This document shows, one piece after another, positions 28,398-37,015 of a stretch of 64,000 nucleotides of DNA. Source of the DNA: Promicromonospora sp. Populi (GTDB taxonomy: Bacteria; Actinomycetota; Actinomycetes; Actinomycetales; Cellulomonadaceae); NCBI RefSeq assembly GCF_041081105.1, contig NZ_CP163528.1, forward strand, positions 4,154,001 through 4,218,000, read 5' to 3'. The position numbers and the translations under genes are program-made. Position 1 is the stretch's first letter. Each line of letters starts with the position of its first letter. The notes beneath the pieces were generated by a model. It worked only from the letters and a program-made list of their open reading frames with translations. It was not told where the DNA came from and searched no databases.

Positions 28398-30626
28398 GAT
28401 GCCGAGCTCGTACAGGGAGTAGCCCCACTCGGTCCCGCGCTCGGTGAAGTTCAGCCGGACGTACCGGCCGGTCCCCGCCACGTCCAGGCTGTCGACGCCG
28501 CCGTTGCCGCCCGTGACCGCGCGGACCGTGGTCCAGGTGTTGCCGTCCGTGGAGGTCTGCACCTCGTAGGACTTCCCGTAGGCCGTCTCCCAGACGAGCT
28601 GGACGTGGTCGAACGACTGCACCGAGCCCAGGTCCACCTGCCACCAGGCGGTCGGGCCCCACTCGCTCGCCCAGCGGGTCGAGGCGTCGCCGTCGACGGC
28701 CCGGCCCGGGGTCCAGTCGCCGTTCCACGGGTCAAAGCTCGACGCCGTCGCCGTCTTGCCCCGCGCGATGTTCGTGCCGCCGACCTCGGGCGCGACGACG
28801 CGGAACGACCGCGTCTCCACGCCCACGTTGCCGTTGCCGTCCTCGGCGAACACGTAGACCTTCCAGACGCCGAGCATCTCGGGCGCCGTGACCCGGAAGG
28901 TACCCGGGGCCGTCTGCGTGAACTGCGCCTGCGCGATGCCGCCGGCGTTGTTGATGTACTTGCTGTTCAGCATCACGTTGGACGTGATGGTGTCGCCGTC
29001 CGGGTCAGCCACGTCCACGGTGACCGTGAACTGCTCGCCGGCCTCCACCGCCGTCGACCCGGGAACATCCATCGCGGAGATGCGCGGCGGGGTGTTCATT
29101 GCCGAGGTGTCGACGCCCCAGGCCTGGGCGATCGAGTAGTAGCCGAGACGCTTGTTGTCGCCGGGCAGGATGTTGAACCACACGCCGCCGAAGTCGCCCT
29201 CGATGCCGTAGTGGAAGAACGTGGCGCCCAGTGCCACGCCCTCGTGGCCCCGCAGGCAGCGCCAGGAGTCCACGTAGGCCGCGCCCTTCTCCAGGTCGGT
29301 GGGCTCCTCGGGGACGCCGTTCGCGTCGTCCGGCACCTCCCACTCGCCGGCCGCGCCGCCCTCGGTCAGCAGGTAGGGCCGGTCGTAGCCGCCGGACTCC
29401 CAGGCCGCCTCGATGTTGCAGACGTCGCCGTAGGCGTTGACCGACAGCAGGTCGAGGTCGGGGGCGTTCCGCTCGATGTAGGGCCAGGCGCCGACCCACG
29501 CGTCGGTGCTGGTGGTCGGGTGGTTCGGGTCGGCCTGGTGGACGGCGACGCTCACCTCGTTGACGAACGCCGCATACGCGTTGCGGATCTGCTCCAGCTC
29601 CGTGCCCGAGTAGCAGTTCTGCAGGCCGAGCAGCGCCTCGTTGCCGATGTTCCACATGAGCACGCCGGGGTGGTTCTTGTAGGTGTTGACCCAGTTCAGG
29701 ATGTCGGCCTTGGTGTTGGCCTTGTAGGTCGCGTCGGAGCGATAGTCGATACAGCCGCCCGATCCGGGGCCGCCGCCAGGCAGCAGCCAGAAGCCCATCA
29801 CCACGCGGACGTCGTGCGCGGCGGCCGAGTCGAGGAGCTGACGCGTGTCCGCCCCGGTGCCCCACGTGCGGATCGTGTTGGCGCCCATCTCGACCAGCGG
29901 CGGCATGTAGTGGTCGGCGGTGCTGAACGCCGGACCCCAGGTGAAGCCGCGGACGGTATAGGGCTGCCCGTCGACTCGCAGGTCCCAGGCCCCGTTGCCG
30001 CCGACGACCTCGACGTCGCTCGGCCCCGAGTCCCGCACCGGGACGTTCGGGTGGCCGGGATCGGCGTCGACGGGCCCCGGGTCGCCAGGACCCGAGCCGT
30101 CCGCCTCGCCGAAGACCCGCAGCTCCCACAGCGAGTTGCCGTAGCCGCTCGCCCGCGCGGTGGACAGCAGCCGCACGTGGCGGGCGGTCGCGGTGACATC
30201 GAAGGTGTCGGTGCCGCCGTCGCCCGACGTCGTGGAGTACACGGTGGACCAGGACGAGCCGTCGGCCGAGACCTGGAACTGGTAGGTGGTCGAGTACGCC
30301 GACTCCCAGACCAGCTCCACGTGATCGAGGTCGGCGGTCTGGCCGAGGTCGACCCGGATCCACTGCGGGTCGCTGAACTCGCTGGCCCAGCGGGTGCTGA
30401 GATCACCGTCGACCGCGGCGCGCGCGGGGGTGTAGTCGGGGTTCTCCGTGGACGAGGCGGTGGCGGTCCGGCCCTGCGAGAGCAGCACGGGCTCCGCCTG
30501 GGCCGAGGTCGCGGGGACAACAAGAGCCGTCGCGGCCAGCAGGCCGGTCGCGAGGGCGGCAGCCCCGGCACGTAGGCCGCGCGTGAGCCGGGGCGCTGCT
30601 GCGCCGGGTGATCCGGTGGTGGTCAT
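28386..30626 (-). CDS. Secreted TIM-barrel glycoside hydrolase with two F5/8 type C domains
   Basis: A 746-residue protein: signal peptide to about residue 45 (LVVPATSAQA), first discoidin domain about 47-172, short Pro/Asp linker, catalytic TIM barrel about 205-510, an Ig-like segment near 515-610, and a second discoidin domain about 615-746. The barrel has RGFTWGPAFSTADHYMPPLVEMGANTIRTWG, the acid/base Glu in NIGNEALLG and a candidate nucleophile Glu in LLTEGGAAG, resembling GH2 or GH72-like glucan enzymes. Its promoter region carries a LacI-type operator. The substrate is probably a cell-wall glucan; that is inference. Confidence 0.85.
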   Translation of the reverse strand: MTTTGSPGAAAPRLTRGLRAGAAALATGLLAATALVVPATSAQAEPVLLSQGRTATASSTENPDYTPARAAVDGDLSTRWASEFSDPQWIRVDLGQTADLDHVELVWESAYSTTYQFQVSADGSSWSTVYSTTSGDGGTDTFDVTATARHVRLLSTARASGYGNSLWELRVFGEADGSGPGDPGPVDADPGHPNVPVRDSGPSDVEVVGGNGAWDLRVDGQPYTVRGFTWGPAFSTADHYMPPLVEMGANTIRTWGTGADTRQLLDSAAAHDVRVVMGFWLLPGGGPGSGGCIDYRSDATYKANTKADILNWVNTYKNHPGVLMWNIGNEALLGLQNCYSGTELEQIRNAYAAFVNEVSVAVHQADPNHPTTSTDAWVGAWPYIERNAPDLDLLSVNAYGDVCNIEAAWESGGYDRPYLLTEGGAAGEWEVPDDANGVPEEPTDLEKGAAYVDSWRCLRGHEGVALGATFFHYGIEGDFGGVWFNILPGDNKRLGYYSIAQAWGVDTSAMNTPPRISAMDVPGSTAVEAGEQFTVTVDVADPDGDTITSNVMLNSKYINNAGGIAQAQFTQTAPGTFRVTAPEMLGVWKVYVFAEDGNGNVGVETRSFRVVAPEVGGTNIARGKTATASSFDPWNGDWTPGRAVDGDASTRWASEWGPTAWWQVDLGSVQSFDHVQLVWETAYGKSYEVQTSTDGNTWTTVRAVTGGNGGVDSLDVAGTGRYVRLNFTERGTEWGYSLYELGIYQQ

Positions 30627-30724
30627 GGTCTTCCTCTCCGTCCGCTCGTCGGCCAGGGTGCGGTGGCCGGTGGCGCGGTTCGTCGTTGAGCCTGCCTTCG
30701 CGTCGCTCCGATGCGCCGCGAGTT

Positions 30725-30740
30725 GGGAGAGCGCTCTTAC
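30725..30740. promoter_or_regulatory. LacI-family operator, copy 1
   Basis: GGGAGAGCGCTCTTAC contains the palindrome AGAGCGCTCT and is identical to the copy at 30904-30919. It is about 100 bp upstream of the glycosidase start on the minus strand, suited to blocking its promoter. The 310-bp region between the glycosidase and the LacI gene holds these two operators and nothing else recognisable. Confidence 0.8.
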
Positions 30741-30903
30741 GCCGCCAATCTTTGACCCGCTGTCACGGGGTCGTCAAGGCTTTGACGCCGCTCCTTCTCG
30801 GGTGGTTTGGCCACTATTCAGGAGGTTTGATTCCTAATCCAATGTCTTTCGTACGACGACGGCGGCTCCGGGGCGCGCGCCACGTCACCCGCACCGGGTC
30901 CAT

Positions 30904-30919
30904 GGGAGAGCGCTCTTAC
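30904..30919. promoter_or_regulatory. LacI-family operator, copy 2
   Basis: This 16-bp sequence is identical to the operator at 30725-30740, 179 bp away. It sits 17 bp before the GTG start of the LacI-type regulator, so it should give autoregulation; two identical sites could also allow DNA looping. Confidence 0.8.
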
Positions 30920-30936
30920 TCTGTTAACGTCAGCCT

Positions 30937-31983
30937 GTGAGCAAGGATCTGCGGCGTGCGGCGCCGACCCTGGAGGACGTGGCGAAGGTCGCCGGCGTCT
31001 CCCGCGCGACCGTGTCCCGGGTCATCAACGGCAAGCGCAAGGTCGCGCCCGCGGTGCAGGAGGTGGTCCTCGAGGCGGTGGCGGAGACGGGCTACGTCCC
31101 CAACCGGGCGGCGCGCTCCCTGGTCACGCGGCGCACGGGCACGGTCGCCGTCGTCATCTCGGGTGCCGATGCGGACCCGGAGGGCGAGCTCGACCTGTCC
31201 GGCGTCTTCTCCGACCCGTTCTTCGGGCGGGTGGTCGGGTCGCTCGTGCGCACGCTCCGCCCGCACGACGTGCACCCGGTCCTGATGTTCGCCGACGACG
31301 ACCAGACCAGGGGCCAGGTGGTCTCCTACCTGCGGTTCGGCAATGCCGACGGGGCGCTGCTCGTCTCCACGTACGCCGACGACCCGCTCCCCGAGGACCT
31401 GCTGGGCACCGGCCGGCCCATAGTGCTCTTCGCGCGGCCCGGCCACGCGATCCCGGCGAGCTACGTAGACCTCGCCAACGCCGACGGCGCCCGCCTGGCC
31501 GCGAACCACCTGATGGATCGGGGCTGCCGAAGGCTCGGTGTGATCTCCGGGCCCGTCGACGTCGCCTCGGCGCGGGACCGGCTCGACGGCTTCCGCGACG
31601 CCGCGGCGCGCCGCGGGCACGCGTTCGTCCCGAGCGTCGCGGGCTCCTTCACGTTCGACAGCGGCGAGGCGGCGATGGCTGAGCTGCTCGCGATCGCCCC
31701 CGACGTCGACGGCGTCTTCGTCTCGAACGACCTCATGGCCCAGGGTGCGATCCACGTGCTCCAGACCCTCGGCCGGCGCGTGCCCGACGACGTTGCGATC
31801 GTCGGGTTCGACGACAGCCCCGTGGCGGTGCAGACCCGTCCCCGCCTCACGACGGTGCGCCAGCCCGTGGAGAAGATGGCCCAGGAGATGGCCCGGATGC
31901 TGCTCGAGCAGATCGACGCCGACGAGCCGGCCGTGCGCTCGGCGATCTTCGAGCCGACCCTGGTGGTCCGCGACTCGGCCTGA
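30937..31983 (+). CDS. LacI family regulator of the polymer-degradation locus
   Basis: A 348-residue LacI protein. The helix-turn-helix is TLEDVAKVAGVSRATVSRVINGKRKVAPAVQEVV; the hinge is YVPNRAARSLVTRRT; the effector domain ends GFDDSPVAVQTRPRLTTVRQPVEKMAQEM. It is divergent from the F5/8C glycosidase gene, and two identical palindromic operators lie between them. GTG start. The inducer is likely an oligosaccharide released by the secreted enzymes. Confidence 0.92.
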   Translation: MSKDLRRAAPTLEDVAKVAGVSRATVSRVINGKRKVAPAVQEVVLEAVAETGYVPNRAARSLVTRRTGTVAVVISGADADPEGELDLSGVFSDPFFGRVVGSLVRTLRPHDVHPVLMFADDDQTRGQVVSYLRFGNADGALLVSTYADDPLPEDLLGTGRPIVLFARPGHAIPASYVDLANADGARLAANHLMDRGCRRLGVISGPVDVASARDRLDGFRDAAARRGHAFVPSVAGSFTFDSGEAAMAELLAIAPDVDGVFVSNDLMAQGAIHVLQTLGRRVPDDVAIVGFDDSPVAVQTRPRLTTVRQPVEKMAQEMARMLLEQIDADEPAVRSAIFEPTLVVRDSA

Positions 31984-32134
31984 CCCCTTGGCTGTGCGCC
32001 CACAACCAGCTGGTGGTGTACGGGTTACCCGTGTGGGAATCCCTCACGCCCTGCCTGGGCGCACCTTGCTAGGTTCCTGAACAAATCGGTCGTCGACGCC
32101 CGACGGCCCAGGACCCGAAGCGAGGTGGTTCCCC

Positions 32135-33070
32135 GTGAGATCTCGTCGTGTACCGCTCTTTGTCACAAGTCTTGTCGCTGCGATCCTGTTGACCGGAGTC
32201 GTCGCAGTCCCCGGCTCGGCAGCCCCGGCTACGGGCCCGGTGGCCCCGGCCGCGGTGGCCGACTGCAGCGCACCCGCCTGGAACAGCGGCGCCGTCTACG
32301 TCGCCAACAACCTGGTCACCCACGGCGGTCTCGCCTGGCGCGCCAAGTGGTGGACCCAGGGCGAGACGCCGGGGACCACCGGCCAGTGGGGTGTCTGGGA
32401 GCAGATCGGCACCTGTGGCGGCGAGCCGCCCGTCGATCCCCCGAGCAGCGGGGCGTTCCCCGTCAGCGAGGCCCAGTTCAACTCGTTCTTCCCGAACCGG
32501 AACTCGTTCTACACCTACTCGGGCCTTGTCACGGCGCTCAGCGCCTACCCGGCTTTCACCAATGCCGGCAGCGAGACCATCCAGCGGCGTGAGGCCGCGG
32601 CGTTCCTGGCGAACGTCTCGCACGAGACCGGCGGTCTGGTCCACATCGTGGAGCAGAACACGGCCAACTACCCGCACTACTGCGACACCTCGCAGTCCTA
32701 CGGCTGCCCGGCGGGCCACGACCAGTACTACGGCCGCGGGCCGATCCAGCTCAGCTGGAACTTCAACTACCGGGCCGCGGGCATCGCGCTCGGCATCGAC
32801 CTGCTGAACAACCCGCGCCTCGTGCAGACCGACTCGGCCGTCGCCTGGAAGACCGGGCTCTGGTACTGGAACACCCAGAACGGGCCGGGCACCATGACGC
32901 CGCACAACGCGATCGTCAACAGCGCCGGGTTCGGCGAGACGATCCGCAGCATCAACGGCAGCATCGAGTGCAACGGTGGAAACCCGGGGCAGGTGCAGAG
33001 TCGTGTCGACACCTACCTCCGCTTCACCAGCGCGCTAGGCGTGGACCCGGGCGGCAACCTCTACTGCTGA
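32135..33070 (+). CDS. Secreted GH19 chitinase with N-terminal chitin-binding module
   Basis: A 311-residue protein. Signal peptide to about residue 30 (LTGVVAVPGSAA), then a CBM5/12-like module about 43-92 (CSAPAWNSGAVYVANNLVTHGGLAWRAKWWTQGETPG, GVWEQIGTC), a short linker and the GH19 domain about 107-311. Catalytic Glu in NVSHETGGLV, and the family motif YYGRGPIQLSWNFNY is complete. Activity: hydrolysis of chitin outside the cell. It lies beside the LacI/F5-8C locus in the same direction as the regulator gene, but with its own 150-bp upstream region. Confidence 0.93.
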   Translation: MRSRRVPLFVTSLVAAILLTGVVAVPGSAAPATGPVAPAAVADCSAPAWNSGAVYVANNLVTHGGLAWRAKWWTQGETPGTTGQWGVWEQIGTCGGEPPVDPPSSGAFPVSEAQFNSFFPNRNSFYTYSGLVTALSAYPAFTNAGSETIQRREAAAFLANVSHETGGLVHIVEQNTANYPHYCDTSQSYGCPAGHDQYYGRGPIQLSWNFNYRAAGIALGIDLLNNPRLVQTDSAVAWKTGLWYWNTQNGPGTMTPHNAIVNSAGFGETIRSINGSIECNGGNPGQVQSRVDTYLRFTSALGVDPGGNLYC

Positions 33071-33084
33071 CCTGAAGCTCGTTC

Positions 33085-33137
33085 AGCACAGCTGCTGCTG
33101 CCAGAAGCACGGCCGATCTGGCAGCAGCCGCTGTGCT
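33085..33137 (+). terminator. Terminator of the chitinase gene
   Basis: Arms of 21 bp (33085-33105 and 33117-33137) with one mismatch and an 11-base loop begin 15 bases after the chitinase stop. No T-tract. It separates the chitinase from the following aldo/keto reductase gene. Confidence 0.75.
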
Positions 33138-33170
33138 CAACGACCCCGGGGGGCGGGGGATGATGTAGGT

Positions 33171-34223
33171 ATGGCTCACGTTCCCCACCTCGCTGCCGAG
33201 GACCGTTACGACACCATGCAGTACCGCCGCGCCGGCCGCTCCGGTCTCGACCTCCCGGCCCTGTCGCTGGGCCTGTGGCAGAACTTCGGTGACACCAGCC
33301 GGTTCGACACCCAGCGCGCCATCCTGCGCCGCGCGTTCGACCTCGGCGTCACGCACTTCGACCTGGCGAACAACTACGGCCCGCCGGCCGGGTCTGCCGA
33401 GGAGAACTTCGGGCGGCACTTCGCGGCCGACCTGAAGCCGTACCGCGACGAGCTGGTCCTCTCCACGAAGGCCGGCTACGGCATGTGGCCCGGCCCGTAC
33501 GGGGACCACGGCTCGCGCAAGTACCTCCTCGCCTCCCTGGACCAGTCGCTCACCCGGATGGGTGTGGACTACGTCGACGTCTTCTACCACCACCGCCCCG
33601 ACACCTCGACGCCGCTCGAGGAGACCATGGGCGCGCTCGTGTCGGCGGTCCAGCAGGGCAAGGCGCTGTACGTAGGCGTCTCCAACTACTCGCCGGCCCG
33701 GACCCGCGAGGCCGCGCGCATCCTTGACGAGCTGGGCGTTCCGCTGCTCATCCACCAGCCGTCCTACTCGATGTTCAACCGGCACATCGAGAACCCGGCG
33801 CACAAGGACGGGTACGACGGTGAGCAGACCGAGTCCCTGCTCGACGTCGTCGGCGACCTCGGCGTCGGGACCATCGTGTTCTCCCCGCTGCAGCAGGGCC
33901 TGCTGACCAGCAAGTACCTCGCCGGTCAGGCGCCCGAGGGATCCCGGGCCGCCCGTTCCGACTCGCCGTTCCTCTCGGCCGGCGCACTCACCGAGGACTA
34001 CCTGAGCCGCGCCAAGGCCCTCGATCAGATCGCCGCCGGCCGCAGCCAGACGCTTGCGCAGCTCGCGCTCGCCTGGGTGCTGCGGGATCGGCGCGTGACC
34101 TCCGCCCTGATCGGCGCGTCGTCGGTGGGACAGCTCGAGGACAACGTGGCGGCGCTCGCAGCCGGCCCGCTGACCGAGGACGAGATCGCCGCGATCGAGC
34201 CCCTGGCCCAGCCGCTCGGCTGA
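33171..34223 (+). CDS. Aldo/keto reductase, L-glyceraldehyde 3-phosphate reductase type
   Basis: A 350-residue aldo/keto reductase of the YghZ type: LGLWQNFGD, FDLANNYGPPAGSAEENFG (catalytic Asp and Tyr), LSTKAGYGMWPGPYG (catalytic Lys), VDVFYHHRPD (catalytic His) and the C-terminal NADPH segment SALIGASSVGQLEDNV. YghZ-like enzymes reduce L-glyceraldehyde 3-phosphate and methylglyoxal with NADPH. It appears monocistronic. Confidence 0.9.
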   Translation: MAHVPHLAAEDRYDTMQYRRAGRSGLDLPALSLGLWQNFGDTSRFDTQRAILRRAFDLGVTHFDLANNYGPPAGSAEENFGRHFAADLKPYRDELVLSTKAGYGMWPGPYGDHGSRKYLLASLDQSLTRMGVDYVDVFYHHRPDTSTPLEETMGALVSAVQQGKALYVGVSNYSPARTREAARILDELGVPLLIHQPSYSMFNRHIENPAHKDGYDGEQTESLLDVVGDLGVGTIVFSPLQQGLLTSKYLAGQAPEGSRAARSDSPFLSAGALTEDYLSRAKALDQIAAGRSQTLAQLALAWVLRDRRVTSALIGASSVGQLEDNVAALAAGPLTEDEIAAIEPLAQPLG

Positions 34224-34392
34224 CTCGCGCCCCGGGCCGGCGTCGGACGGAAGATCCACACCCCACGTTCCAACGCACTTCACCCGATCGTCGCGCCCAA
34301 TCGATCCGCAGGGCGGACGATGGGACGCGTCAGCCGCTCGAGGGGGAGGGGTGCCGGGGAGGTCAAGACCCTGAACAGCAAGGAGCACTGGC

Positions 34393-35628
34393 GTGCGTGA
34401 AACGAAGACGGCAATCGTCGTAGGGGCCGGGATCGTCGGCCTCTCGACCGCTTGGCACCTGCAAGAACACGGTGTGGAGGTGACGGTCCTCGACCGGGAC
34501 GGCGTCGCCGCCGGCGCATCCTGGGGGAACGCCGGCTGGCTCACCCCCGGCATGGTCATGCCGCTGGCCGACCCCTCGCTCTGGGCCTACGGCCCGAAGG
34601 CGATGCTCGACCCCACCGCCCCGCTCAGCGTCCCCTTCCGGTTCGACCGAGCGCTCTGGGGCTTCGTCGCCCGCTTCATGTCGCACGCGACGCCCGGCGC
34701 GTGGCGGCGCGCCATGGCGGACCTCACCCCGATCAGCCGCGTCGCGCTCGCGGCGTACGACGAGCTGGAGGCCGGTGGTGTGCACGCGACATCGCACCCC
34801 AGCCGCTGGATCGTCGGGTTCGAGCGGGAGCGGGAGTCCGGCCCGTTTGTGCACGAGCTGCGCGGTGTGGCCAAGGCCGGCCAGGAGGTCCGGCTGTCCA
34901 GGCTGCCCGACGGCGTCCGCGTGCCGCACCTCTCCCCGGCAGTCCAGTCGATCTGGGCCGTGGAAGGGCAGCGCTACGTCGAGCCGGGCCCCTACGTGCA
35001 GGCGCTCGCGACCTCGGTCAGCGCGCGAGGAGCGAAGGTGCTCACGGACGCCCGCGTCACAGGGATCCACCCGGCGCCTGGCGGCGTCCAGGTAGCGGTC
35101 GAAGGGCACGGTCGGATGACGGCGGACGCCGTGGTGGTCGCCACCGGCGCATGGCTCCCCGACCTGGTGCGGCAGCTCGGTGTGCGAACCCGGGTGCAGG
35201 CGGGGCGGGGCTACTCGTTCAGCGTGCCCGTGACGGGACCGCCGATCGACCACCCCGTATATTTCCCGGGCCGGCGGGTGGCCTGCACCCCGTACCAGGG
35301 GCGGTTACGGATCGCCGGGACCATGGAGTTCCGCGGTCCCGACGAGCCCTTCCAGCCCGGCCGAGTCCAGGCGATCGTGAACTCGGTCCGAGGGCTCTTC
35401 GAGGGTGTCGACCTCGACTCCCGCGAGGACGAGTGGGTCGGCGCCCGGCCGGTGACGCCGGACGGGCTGCCGCTCGTCGGCCGTACCAACGCGCCGGGCG
35501 TCTACGCCGCCGGTGGCCACGGGATGTGGGGCATGGTGCTGGGCCCGGCGACGGGACGGGCCCTGGCCGCGCTCATCACGACGGGGGAGACGCCGGAGGA
35601 GATCCGGCCGTTCGACCCGCTGCGCTGA
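34393..35628 (+). CDS. FAD-dependent D-amino acid dehydrogenase-like oxidoreductase (DadA/DAO family)
   Basis: A 411-residue protein starting with the FAD-binding AIVVGAGIVGLSTAWHLQEHGVEVTVLDRD (GxGxxG), followed by AASWGNAGWLTPG and, at the C-terminus, ARPVTPDGLPLVGRTNAPGVYAAGGHGMWGMVLGPATGRALA, typical of DadA-type enzymes. It should oxidise an amine or D-amino acid to an imine. GTG start with AAGGAG 7 bases upstream. Substrate not deducible. Confidence 0.87.
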   Translation: MRETKTAIVVGAGIVGLSTAWHLQEHGVEVTVLDRDGVAAGASWGNAGWLTPGMVMPLADPSLWAYGPKAMLDPTAPLSVPFRFDRALWGFVARFMSHATPGAWRRAMADLTPISRVALAAYDELEAGGVHATSHPSRWIVGFERERESGPFVHELRGVAKAGQEVRLSRLPDGVRVPHLSPAVQSIWAVEGQRYVEPGPYVQALATSVSARGAKVLTDARVTGIHPAPGGVQVAVEGHGRMTADAVVVATGAWLPDLVRQLGVRTRVQAGRGYSFSVPVTGPPIDHPVYFPGRRVACTPYQGRLRIAGTMEFRGPDEPFQPGRVQAIVNSVRGLFEGVDLDSREDEWVGARPVTPDGLPLVGRTNAPGVYAAGGHGMWGMVLGPATGRALAALITTGETPEEIRPFDPLR

Positions 35629-35659
35629 CGCCGGCTCGGCCCGGCCTGGCTCGGCCCGG

Positions 35660-36412
35660 TCAGTGCGCCTCGCGCTCGGCCAACCGGTCGAGTCCGTCGA
35701 GGATGATGTCGAGGCCGAACTCGAACTCGGTCTGGTCGTCGCACCAGCCGAGCGTGGCTCCGGGACCCTCGTGCGCCACCTCGGCCAGCATCTCGATCAT
35801 GTGCGGCACCTCGTCGGCCATCTGCTGGAGCATCGCCTCCGCGGCGGCGTCGGCGCCCTCCGCGGGGCTGCCGCCGGCCGTCGAGCCCGCCGTGGCGCCG
35901 TCGGGCTCGAAGAGCTCCTGCGAGAATCCGAGCGCCCGGCTGCCCAGGGCGTGCATGGCGTGGTGGACCAGGTCGTAGGAGAAACCGCCGCGCCGCATCA
36001 GCCCGAGGAGCGAGTCGAAGTACCGCACGATGGGCAGGCTGAAGGAGGTCCTGGTCTCCAGGACGGTCGTCGCCCAGGGGTGGCGGAGCAGCACCCCGCG
36101 CGCCGTGAGGATCTGCCGGCGCATGGCGGGTTTCCACGCCGACGACGGGGCGTCGTCGGCCAGTGGCTCCAGCCCGCCCACCGCCTCCTGGATCTCGGCA
36201 GCGACGACGTCGATCACGCCGTCGAGCAGGTCCTCCTTGTTGGCGACGTGGTGATAGAGCGACATCGCCTCGATCCCGAGCTCCCGGGCCAGGCTGCGCA
36301 TCGTGAGCGAACGGAGGCCGTCCCGGTCCGCCAGGGCGACCGCGGACTCCAGCACCCGGGCGCGGCTCAGCGCGCTCCGTTGCGTCGTGCCTGCCGCCCG
36401 GGGTGAAGTCAT
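35660..36412 (-). CDS. TetR family transcriptional regulator
   Basis: A 250-residue regulator with the N-terminal helix-turn-helix (LTMRSLARELGIEAMSLYHHVANKEDLLDGVI) and a TetR_C type effector domain (PWATTVLETRTSF, YDLVHHAMHALGSRALGFSQELF, EFEFGLDIILDGL). It is divergent from the F420-type reductase/alcohol dehydrogenase pair, with two tandem palindromes between them, so it very likely represses that pair and itself. Confidence 0.9.
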   Translation of the reverse strand: MTSPRAAGTTQRSALSRARVLESAVALADRDGLRSLTMRSLARELGIEAMSLYHHVANKEDLLDGVIDVVAAEIQEAVGGLEPLADDAPSSAWKPAMRRQILTARGVLLRHPWATTVLETRTSFSLPIVRYFDSLLGLMRRGGFSYDLVHHAMHALGSRALGFSQELFEPDGATAGSTAGGSPAEGADAAAEAMLQQMADEVPHMIEMLAEVAHEGPGATLGWCDDQTEFEFGLDIILDGLDRLAEREAH

Positions 36413-36467
36413 GATCCCGCGATCCTACGTCGGCCGAACCCTTGACCGGATGGTCGGGCAGCCCTAC

Positions 36468-36494
36468 CTTACGACGTAAGGCTTACACCGTAAG
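36468..36494. promoter_or_regulatory. Double TetR operator
   Basis: Two CTTAC-N3-GTAAG palindromes lie side by side (36468-36480 and 36482-36494) with a 14-bp period and the single base G between them. They are 24 bp before the start of the F420-type reductase gene and 56 bp before the divergent TetR gene. The layout fits cooperative binding of two TetR dimers. Confidence 0.8.
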
Positions 36495-36517
36495 TCACAA
36501 CGAGAAGGCGGAACATC

Positions 36518-37015
36518 ATGTGGGTCTGGATCCTCTGGGTCGTTGTCGGGCTGGTGGTGCTGGGGCTCGGCCTGTTCCTCGCGCTCGTGCTGGTCATGCG
36601 CACCAAGAACCCGCGCGGGCTCGCGGTCATCCGCCGCTTCAACCGGCGGTTCACCAACCGGGGAACGATGCGGGACGCGGGGGAGCCGGGCTCGTCCAGC
36701 GCGGTGATCCGGCACGTCGGGCGAACGTCGGGCAAGTCGTACGCGACCCCGATCGGTGTGTACCCGATGGACGACAACTTCCTCGTCTACCTCCCGTACG
36801 GGCGCGACGTGGACTGGCTGCGGAACATCCGCGCGGCAGGCTCCGCGGAGCTGAAGGTCGACGGGCGTACCTACCTCGTGACGCCGGAGCTCGTGGGGCA
36901 GGCCGAGGCGCTGCCCTACCTGTCTGCGGCGGACCGCCGGGTCGTGCGGATGTTCCGCGTCGCCGACTTCCTCGTGCTGCAGCCCGCCCCGGTCGTCGCC
37001 GGCGGCGGCGCATGA
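36518..37015 (+). CDS. Nitroreductase family deazaflavin (F420)-dependent oxidoreductase
   Basis: A 165-residue protein with an N-terminal membrane helix (WILWVVVGLVVLGLGLFLALVLVM), then a DDN-like split beta-barrel: VIRHVGRTSGKSYATPIGVYPMDDNFLVYLPYG and WLRNIRAAGSAELKVDG. Family members use reduced F420 to reduce diverse substrates. The leading helix may hold it at the membrane. It overlaps the next gene by ATGA and is under the double TetR operator. Confidence 0.88.
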   Translation: MWVWILWVVVGLVVLGLGLFLALVLVMRTKNPRGLAVIRRFNRRFTNRGTMRDAGEPGSSSAVIRHVGRTSGKSYATPIGVYPMDDNFLVYLPYGRDVDWLRNIRAAGSAELKVDGRTYLVTPELVGQAEALPYLSAADRRVVRMFRVADFLVLQPAPVVAGGGA

